A stretch of DNA of 64,000 nt from Aplectana chamaeleonis (lineage: Eukaryota; Nematoda; Chromadorea; Rhabditida; Cosmocercidae). Shown in pieces: positions 58,201 to 64,000 of this stretch (the stretch's first letter is position 1; each line of letters starts with the position of its first letter). Below the pieces are notes generated by a model, which was given only the letters and a program-made list of their open reading frames with translations, did no database searches and had not been told where the DNA came from. Where the stretch lies: NCBI GenBank assembly GCA_029168955.1, contig JAPDOI010000132.1, forward strand, positions 682,001 through 746,000, written 5' to 3'. Position numbers and translations under genes: made by a program.

Positions 58201-61200
58201 GATAAGATTACGATCGCAAAACGTGCGAGACACATTAACATCACCCGAAAGCGAGCTCGTACATGTATGTATTGGAACCCAAGGATTAGAATCCAAGCAA
58301 TTGTTAGAATTATTCTTATGTACATGTATTGTTGTTGATGTACCAAAACGTTGTGCTTTGCGATGATGCGTTCAGTGAACGAAAATAAACGAACACAGCA
58401 GCTACTCTGTGCACAGCTTGCAATAGAATTTCGGATCGGGTAACGCCACGCACAATGCAGGTGCTAGTGGAGCGCGAGCCATGACTGCTACAGTAGGTTC
58501 TAAAGGCGCCTTCTGGCAATGCGGATGTCAAGGGAAAATTCTTTGCAACAGAATCGCTGCGAATCGCCAGCCGAGCCATGGCCAGTTTTTTTACAGTCTC
58601 CTTATAAAGGTCCCTGAGCCATTGTGAGCGGGGTCTGAACAGGGTCGGGTATTGAAAGTCTTCAGAACTTTTTCATTAACTTGAGCTAAGCTCTGACGGC
58701 TCTTCGCCTTCACTGACTGCTCCAAAAAACAGTACCTGACTTGATCAATTAACATGATAACGGATCGTTGAGCTTGACACGACTCGATGGTAATCAGATG
58801 ATCCAGAAACTTTTCGCTTCGAGCTACCAGTCACACTGCCTTTAGAGGCAGTGTGACTGCCTCTAAAGGCAGTGTGAGCAATGCCTTTAGAGGCAGTGTC
58901 CACGATAAAAATAGTTTTTTCTGTCTTTCAGTCTATCTTGAAAACGGTTCCATGCTGATTTCAACAATGTCTCCGAAATATACACGACCTTCTGGGAACG
59001 GAGTTATGATCCCTCATAAATTGAGCTAGAGAGGCAAGGTGGACGAGTGGATTGAGGCTTGCAACTTCAGTCTTTTGCAGCCGATGTATGCGAGCTGACC
59101 TGAGTTAAGAGGAAAGTTAGAATGAAGGGAAGAACGGGGTTATTGATCGGAAACCGTCGCTCATCTCACGGTTTCAAGCTTTTCTTCGTTCATGTCGGTG
59201 GGCAGGCAATGCGCTTTTGGGGTTTGCCTCGCGTTGAAAGTGAAAACTTCGGGCTCTCCTGGGGCTCTCCCTGGCTCGTTTTAATGCGTTCTTGCGACGT
59301 TAACGTCACAGGGTACCCTTCAACTAGACATTCCTAGTGGAATTCGGAACACATTTGTCATCGTGAACACTGGCTATAAGGAATCTGACCCAGTTAGCTG
59401 GCGAGGCGATAAAGCTCGTAATAAATCGCGCGCGAAGAACGTGCGCGAACCGCACAATTCGCTTTGGTTGAAACGAAATAGAGTGTACCTTCGTGGATCA
59501 TCGTACACGCAACATGAACCAGCGAATTCCTCAGTAGCTTCAATTGTCGTGTTCTGAATACTGATGATTGGAACTCGATCCTAAATGTGCAACTGAACCC
59601 AAACCAAACCTCCACTCACTGTAACATAAAGCATGTGAACAGAAAAACTATGCAAAATTTACTTTGATTTGAAATGGCTAGTTGGGCTCAATTTCACTTC
59701 GAATCGCGATCAATGCTCTTAGCTGACCAATGCGCGGAAATTTGAATCAAGCGCGTGCGTAGCGAATCGCCAATTCGAGTCATCCGGCAATACGGCTCCT
59801 GCAGCTGAAAGTGGCTTTGATCTTATCTTAGCTGTGCGATCCTTTATGCCGTCCTCGTTAAAGGCACAGTCCAACCTCGGGATGGGTTTTTGGTTATCGT
59901 GCCTATCTTTAAAATGGTCCCACGCTGATATCCAATGATATCTCTGAAGAAACCCTAGGAACGGAGTTATGGCCCCTCAAAATTCAGCAAGGGAAACATG
60001 GTGGACGAGTTTTCCGAGGCTTGTAACTTCTGTCATTTGCAACTGATGCATACGAACCGATCTGCTCTTGAAGGCACAGTTCAAGCTCAGGGACGAAATC
60101 TGAGATTTTCACATAATTGTGAAGTAGACCTACCATGTATAGCACTCGTCCACCATGCTTACCTTGCTGAATTTTGAGGGGCCATAATCCGTTCCTAGGG
60201 GTTCTTCGGAGATATCATTGGAATCAGCATGTGACAGCTTTAAAGATAGGCACGATAACCAAAAACCCATCCTGAGGTTGGACTGTGCCTTTAACGAGGA
60301 TGGAATAAACGATCGCACAGCTAAGAGAAGATCAAATCCACTTTCAGCAGCAGGAGCCTCAGATGGCTCGAATTGGCGATTCGCTACGCACGCGCTTGAT
60401 TTAAATTTCCGCGCATTGGTCGGCTAAGAGCATTGATCGCAATTCGCAGTGAAATTGCGCCCAATGAGCCATTTCAAGTTAAAGTAAATTTTGCATAGAT
60501 TTTCTGCTCACATGCTTTATGTTACAGTGAGTGGAAGTTTGGTTCGGGTTCACTTGCAATTCATTCCTCCGACTCGATTCACGATCGGGTCTTTGATTAT
60601 TTTTGGAGTCCAAAGTCGACTATTCTTTTGAGAACGATTTTGAAAATGATCGAAATTGAAAATTGGCTCATTTGGAGCAAAAGTGTCAGATTTTTCTCGT
60701 ACATGATTCTGCGGTTTTCAATATTTCAACAATCTGCTCAAAGGCGTGCAACCATAGTGTGGGCTAACCTCTGCCAAGACGTAGGTGTTTTGAAGAAAAG
60801 GGAACACCCTTTTGATGATGTTCAAATACTGCTCAACATGTGGCCGTGAGGGACCGTAGGGCAGGTAATGAATTCGCCCAAGCGTTCTTGCGATTCCATA
60901 ACCAGTTAGTAGATGAAATAACTGTAAAACAGATTGATAGATCGCAATGAGCTAATGCTAAGTAGTTTCGATTTAAATCACTGTTTTTAGCGAAGAGACC
61001 GCATCTGTCATACGGTACGGTAGTACTGCGAAATGGTTATTATTTCCACTTATAAAGCAGACTGTGCTCTCCGAGTATGCCACGTATGGTTTCTAATGCC
61101 CTGTAACATGTTAAAGTTTCATAATATTCTGATAAACCCAAGCTGATATCAGGGTTCGACGTGAAGTGTTATGCATCACAGAGGGGGGGGGGGTCGGACC

Positions 61201-63028
61201 CGTCGACTTCCGGTGGGATAGGGGGCCGGACCTTCGACCAAACAAGAATCGAGATGGCCTTATATCAGGGTGTGTGGAGGTGTTTCGAGAGCCATACCGT
61301 TCCGTTAGTATGTAATATAACGGTAAACCCTGACGGCAAAATGAGATCACAATAAGAGGTCAAAATAACACTGGAGATCATACTGAGAAAACAAAATGAG
61401 GTAAGAGATCAAAAAAGAAACTGAAAAGCGAGCGAAACAACTGCGCAAATTATATGAGACAGAATATGAAATTGTGATGTAAAAATGAGGCAGGAGCTCA
61501 CAAGAATAGGTAACAGTTCATTTGTGAAGAAAGCATGCAAGACAATAGACGGCAGTAGCACGGCCATCGTTAATGCTTCCGAGATGGAAGCAGAGTCGCG
61601 GCTAGGTGAAGTGTGTCACCAAAGCACTCCTGGATATGTCAGCAGCGCTAGGGTTGCAAATTCTCTGTGATCGAGATCATTACAAGCGGACTATCCTGTC
61701 AACGAAATGACACAGATGTTCTGGAATTTCGTAATCTAAGATGCATTTTGAGGCGATTTAGGGTTTACAAGCTCAATCCCGCCAAAGGTAAAAAATTTCG
61801 CATTTCTGGGAAACGATGGATAGTTGAATGTTTGAGAATAGCATTGCTCACTGTTATATCTCTTGCAATTTACTTCACTAAATTGACTCGTCAGGCAATG
61901 TACATTATGCGATATCGGCCGAAGCATAAGATTTTCTACGCCCTTAGGGCACATATGTGCAGTTTCAGGCACGGAAACTACAACTGGAATATGCCTGTCC
62001 GCATGTGAAAACGTACCCCAAAATTTGATGAAAGTGGCTTCAATCCGAAGAGCGCAACATAAGGTGGACGGAGCTTGTTTTCATGCCCTGAGGGCACATG
62101 GGTACAGTTTCGGGCATGAGAACCACATTTGTTAATTGGCTGCGGATGTGAAAACGCACCCAAATTTTCATGGCCGTAGCCAGCTTTAGGCCGAGCAGTG
62201 CTACATTGTACGGGGCCCATGAAAAAAATCGATTGCTGTGAAATATTTACAAATATTTGGCGAAATTCAAATTAGGGAGTTCCGCGTTGCCACAACGTGC
62301 GAAAAACCTAGTCACGCACCCAACCAATCGATTTAGTTTGCAGAGATGAGTTTTCAAAGACCGTTTTGAACCGGTTAAAAGAACTAAATCGATTACTTGG
62401 GTCCCTGACTAGGTTAAATTTCACTGCGACTATCGGTCATTGGACAGATGGGTTCTGTGGAAAACGAGTCTGACAGTACTAACACGTAACACCTTGATGG
62501 AGCTGACTAGTCGAATTGGTGTCAATGCAGCATCTTCATCTAGTTATCCTATCTTGAGCAATAGTCTTCGGATGCCAAACTACGAGAAGCCGGTGGAAAA
62601 AGGGAAGGGTTAAGGTACCACAATTGGACAGCACCGATGCTAGTGGCAGCCGTGCTTCCACTTGCCGCTAGTCACGTGCCACGACGACGCCATTGCTGCA
62701 GCAAAGAAGGGTTCGCTAGTGCCAGAGAAGTAGAGACACGCATTCTGCAAACATTGTTACCGTTCGATGACCCCTTCACTTTTTCTCATACTTTCAGATT
62801 TTGGCACCTTAGGACTTTGAACGCAGCACATGACCAAGTTAGAACTAAAAATATCAAAACTGCACTCACCTGATTCCCCAGTCGTCCATTATCCAAGATA
62901 AACCCGACATATTTGACATCATTATTTTCATAGTAGTTTTTTCTGTGTGCCATCCACAAGATGAGTACGATTTGAATCACTGACACAAATATCAAGAATG
63001 TTGTGAAGAATGCCCGCTTTGTAGTCAT
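55239..63028 (-). CDS. GT11 alpha-1,2-fucosyltransferase-like gene, copy C (8 exons)
   Basis: Predicted Golgi type II membrane glycosyltransferase of family GT11 (PF01531), expected to transfer fucose from GDP-fucose to a glycan; the exact acceptor cannot be inferred. Exons on the minus strand: 62870-63028, 60769-60921, 59489-59553, 56076-56231, 55860-55974, 55714-55806, 55463-55659, 55239-55260, giving 960 nt (319 aa) with an open frame. A short basic N-terminus and a membrane segment (residues ~6-25) are followed by GRLGNQ (48-53), a Cys-Cys motif (118-119), the H-I-R-R-T-D-F core (187-193), FGDD, and an S-T-F-G-W-F block near residue 278; it ends LKTWREL. The start ATG lies four bases after a TTGCAG acceptor, which could be a trans-splice site. 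Exon lengths and phases match copies A and B. Introns 1-3 hold repeats, including a 1-kb palindrome and a hAT MITE. It appears functional. Confidence 0.88.
55463..55659 (-). CDS. GT11 copy C exon 7
   Basis: 197 nt encoding LYLSSQLCRSFYISAVTS, TFGWFLAFFIPDQNAVFY and KAPSKELF. This is the C-terminal GT11 motif block. Acceptor ATTTTTAG, donor TTTCT|gtatgc, phase 2. Confidence 0.9.
55714..55806 (-). CDS. GT11 copy C exon 6
   Basis: 93 nt encoding GTSHFVLFGDDQQFMQNLSN and a lysine-rich end. FGDD corresponds to the second GT11 motif. It is bounded by short introns of 53 and 54 nt, typical for a nematode. Confidence 0.88.
55860..55974 (-). CDS. GT11 copy C exon 5 (H-I-R-R-T-D core)
   Basis: 115 nt encoding the catalytic-domain signature ATCIHIRRTDFIDRNIST and AANSIAEQF. 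The H-x-R-R-x-D segment is the most conserved GT11 motif and is implicated in GDP-fucose binding. Donor TTT|gtaagt, phase 0. Confidence 0.9.
56076..56231 (-). CDS. GT11 copy C exon 4
   Basis: 156 nt with acceptor TTTTACAG, read from phase 2. It encodes LMNHTAKYLRLGFAYGHNP, then RYFENYLDEIRRLLTF and an EGDAVID helix. Donor GAATT|gtactgg leaves phase 2. Confidence 0.88.
57838..58134. mobile_element. hAT-type MITE with 8-bp target duplication
   Basis: Terminal inverted repeats CAGGGATGAGCGGAA and TTCCGCTCATCCCTG, flanked by GTTGGAAT (57830-57837) and GTTGGACT (58135-58142), 7 of 8 identical. CAGGG ends and 8-bp duplications are hAT hallmarks. The interior is rich in TTTCGGAAC/GTTCCGAAA-like words and non-coding. 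In intron 3 of GT11 copy C. Confidence 0.85.
58839..58891. repeat. Three stacked element termini
   Basis: CACTGCCTTTAGAGGCAGTG, then CTGCCTCTAAAGGCAG and TGCCTTTAGAGGCAG, follow each other: ends of TTAA-family elements facing one another with TTAG or CTAA in place of TTAA. Likely serial insertion and internal loss. Confidence 0.6.
58892..59376. mobile_element. TTAA-family MITE in intron 3 of GT11 copy C
   Basis: AGGCAGTGTCCACGATAAAA on the left and ATCGTGAACACTGGCT on the right. The body is shared with 20936-21420. Flanks are mutated (TTAG and ATAA). Confidence 0.7.
59489..59553 (-). CDS. GT11 copy C exon 3 (Cys-Cys motif exon)
   Basis: 65 nt from acceptor GTATTCAG to donor CGAAG|gtacac. 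It encodes NTTIEATEEFAGSCCVYDDP followed by Arg, then a split codon completed by exon 4 (phase 2). It was recognised by the conserved SCC-Y-D-(N/D)-P pattern and the same length in copy B. It lies immediately outside the right arm of the palindrome in intron 2. Confidence 0.87.
59571..60580. repeat. 1-kb near-perfect palindrome within intron 2 of GT11 copy C
   Basis: The outer arm 59571-59861 (CTCACTGTAACATAAAGCAT, AATGCGCGGAAATTTGAATC, TAGCGAATCGCCAATTCGAG) is an inverted copy of 60291-60580. A TTAA-flanked MITE with its own paired arms sits exactly at the centre, so pairing extends almost end to end. It lies 18 bases from exon 3. Confidence 0.88.
59862..60290. mobile_element. TTAA-flanked MITE at the palindrome centre
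   Basis: AGGCACAGTCCAACCTCGGG and CTGAGGTTGGACTGTGCCT ends, with TTAA at 59858-59861 and 60291-60294. A second copy of the subtype's left end (GAAGGCACAGTTCAAGCTC) lies inside at 60068-60086, indicating nesting. Confidence 0.82.
60769..60921 (-). CDS. GT11 copy C exon 2
   Basis: 153 nt encoding LFHLLTGYGIARTLGRIHYL and a tail ending NTYVLAE. It joins directly to GRLGNQ, a classic GT11 N-terminal fold block. Acceptor TTTTACAG, donor GAG|gttagc, phase 0 on both sides. Confidence 0.9.
61180..61194. repeat. Poly-G run
   Basis: Uninterrupted G tract in intron 1 of GT11 copy C. Similar homopolymer runs occur near 29088, 37525, 40389, 40427 and 63369. Confidence 0.7.
61913..62200. repeat. Diverged tandem duplication, ~160-base unit
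   Basis: CGCCCTTAGGGCACATATGT and the later TGCCCTGAGGGCACATGGGT head two similar units. Both continue with CAGTTTC(A/G)GGCA and CGCATGTGAAAACGTACC or CGGATGTGAAAACGCACC. In intron 1 of GT11 copy C. Confidence 0.75.
62323..62400. repeat. Hairpin with AATCGATTTAGTT arms
   Basis: CAATCGATTTAGTT and AACTAAATCGATT are inverted around ~45 bases that contain a second dyad (GACCGTTTTGAACCGGTT). Confidence 0.6.
62870..63028 (-). CDS. GT11 copy C exon 1
   Basis: Encodes the start Met, a short MTTKRAF tail, a hydrophobic membrane segment and the stem ending VKYVGF...GRLGNQ. The donor after the Gln codon is CAG|gtgagtgc, phase 0. The acceptor CCTTGCAG sits just upstream of the ATG. Confidence 0.9.
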
Positions 63029-64000
63029 ACTCCTGCAAGGTTTCTTATTAGGCGAGGAAGAATTGGCAGAAGAAAAAAAAGAAGGGTCGGGTTGCCGATG
63101 CTACAATTGATATTGTGGCACCCAACGCGGCTCACAGCGATGTTCACTGCTGTAGAACGTGCGGGGCTCCCCGCCAAGGTCTCACTGAAGAACCAGTGGG
63201 CCAGGTACATGTTCGGCGGTAACTCGACGTGAAATCTTTTGGATATCTGCAGAACATCGGTCGCGTGCGATCGAGAAATCAACTGTCCAGCAGATGTCAA
63301 TGGCAATGTGATTGAGTGATGGTCATAAGATGGAAAAACCGTAAAAACAGCGAGGGGTAATTTTAAAGGGGGGGGGGGTTTCTGACTGTATAGCACCCCG
63401 GCTAGTTAGGTCTCCATCATAGTCTGCCGTTGAGCTGTAGTCAATCCGTCGACGCATCTGCACCATGAAAATTGAGTGTAGAAATACACCCGTCGTGGCG
63501 GGTCTGGGTTCGCCTGAGCCTTCAGTAGCTGTCCCGGCGAAAACGCGTATATTAAAGTGAGGTTGAAAAATCCTCTCGATGCCGCCGATAGAGCCATCCT
63601 GGTTGGCTCACAAAATTCGAAAAATATACCTTCTTAGCTTCATAGAGAATTTAGAGCAAAGAAGAAGCTACCACGCAGGAAAAGCTCGGTTACGCTCTAG
63701 TATCTACGATTTGCTTACAACTTGTGGCGGCTGCTAAAGGACGATCGCTCACACACGTATATGTAATGAGCTCCAATGAAGTAATAGCTGACACTTCAAT
63801 ATGACAGGCCAGTCTCGTGGGTGGCTCGTGCTATACAATGACACCTTTCCTGACATATGCATGCAGGAAAAAAATTACAATCTGTAATTGTGAGCACACG
63901 ATTGATTAAATGTAACTCTCATGTGGGATATTGTGTCGAATGTGTTGAATCAACGATATTCTATCGTGGAGAGCGTGGATGTGGAAGTTCCACAAGAACC
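63029..64000. other. Region upstream of GT11 copy C
   Basis: A TTGCAG acceptor lies directly before the start ATG. Beyond it no exon or core promoter element could be named. A G-run lies at about 63368. Short ORFs at 63025-63396 and 63406-63597 (-) are unrecognised. Confidence 0.35.

Overview
This window looks like nematode nuclear DNA, most probably from a clade V strongylid such as a hookworm. Short exons of 22-204 bases are separated by introns with nematode-type TTTTCAG acceptors. The best-preserved LINE remnants carry RTE-type reverse transcriptase blocks of the kind common in strongylids. No bacterial features, rRNA genes, tRNA genes or CRISPR arrays were seen. The species assignment is an inference.

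The only well-supported gene content is a minus-strand tandem array of three paralogues of the GT11 (alpha-1,2-fucosyltransferase-like, PF01531) family. Copy C spans 55239-63028, copy B 30585-43074 and copy A 8864-15913. Each has eight exons with identical intron phases (0,0,2,2,0,0,2). Exons 2, 4, 6, 7 and 8 are 153, 156, 93, 197 and 22 nt in every copy. Each encodes a type II membrane anchor, a GRLGNQ motif, a Cys-Cys motif, an H-I-R-R-T core, an FGDD motif, a STFGWF block and a short C-terminal LKxWR tail. Copies B and C are open throughout (320 and 319 aa). Copy A has a 4-bp deletion in the H-I-R-R-T-D codons of exon 5 that gives an immediate TGA, and a TTG where the other two copies start with ATG, so it is probably a pseudogene.

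Most of the remaining sequence is repeats in the introns and intergenic gaps. The dominant class is non-autonomous inverted-repeat elements with AGGCA...TGCCT ends, almost always flanked by TTAA; at least twenty copies fall into several terminal-repeat subfamilies, some abutting at a shared TTAA. Other mobile DNA includes a Penelope-like remnant with a GIY-YIG endonuclease ORF between ~320-bp inverted arms (7370-8447), RTE LINE remnants (11660-12240, 16950-18290, 44709-45290, 53390-53690), a CR1-like LINE fragment (14945-15560), a Tc1/mariner transposase pseudogene (50450-51060) and a hAT-type MITE with an 8-bp target duplication (57838-58134). There is also a 1-kb palindrome in intron 2 of copy C, and several minisatellites, including a 21/42-bp array at 48228-48995.

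Layout: 1-7369 repeats and unassigned sequence; 7370-8447 Penelope-like; 8864-15913 GT11 copy A; 15956-30584 repeat-rich intergenic; 30585-43074 GT11 copy B; 43075-55238 repeat-rich intergenic; 55239-63028 GT11 copy C; 63029-64000 presumed upstream region of C.
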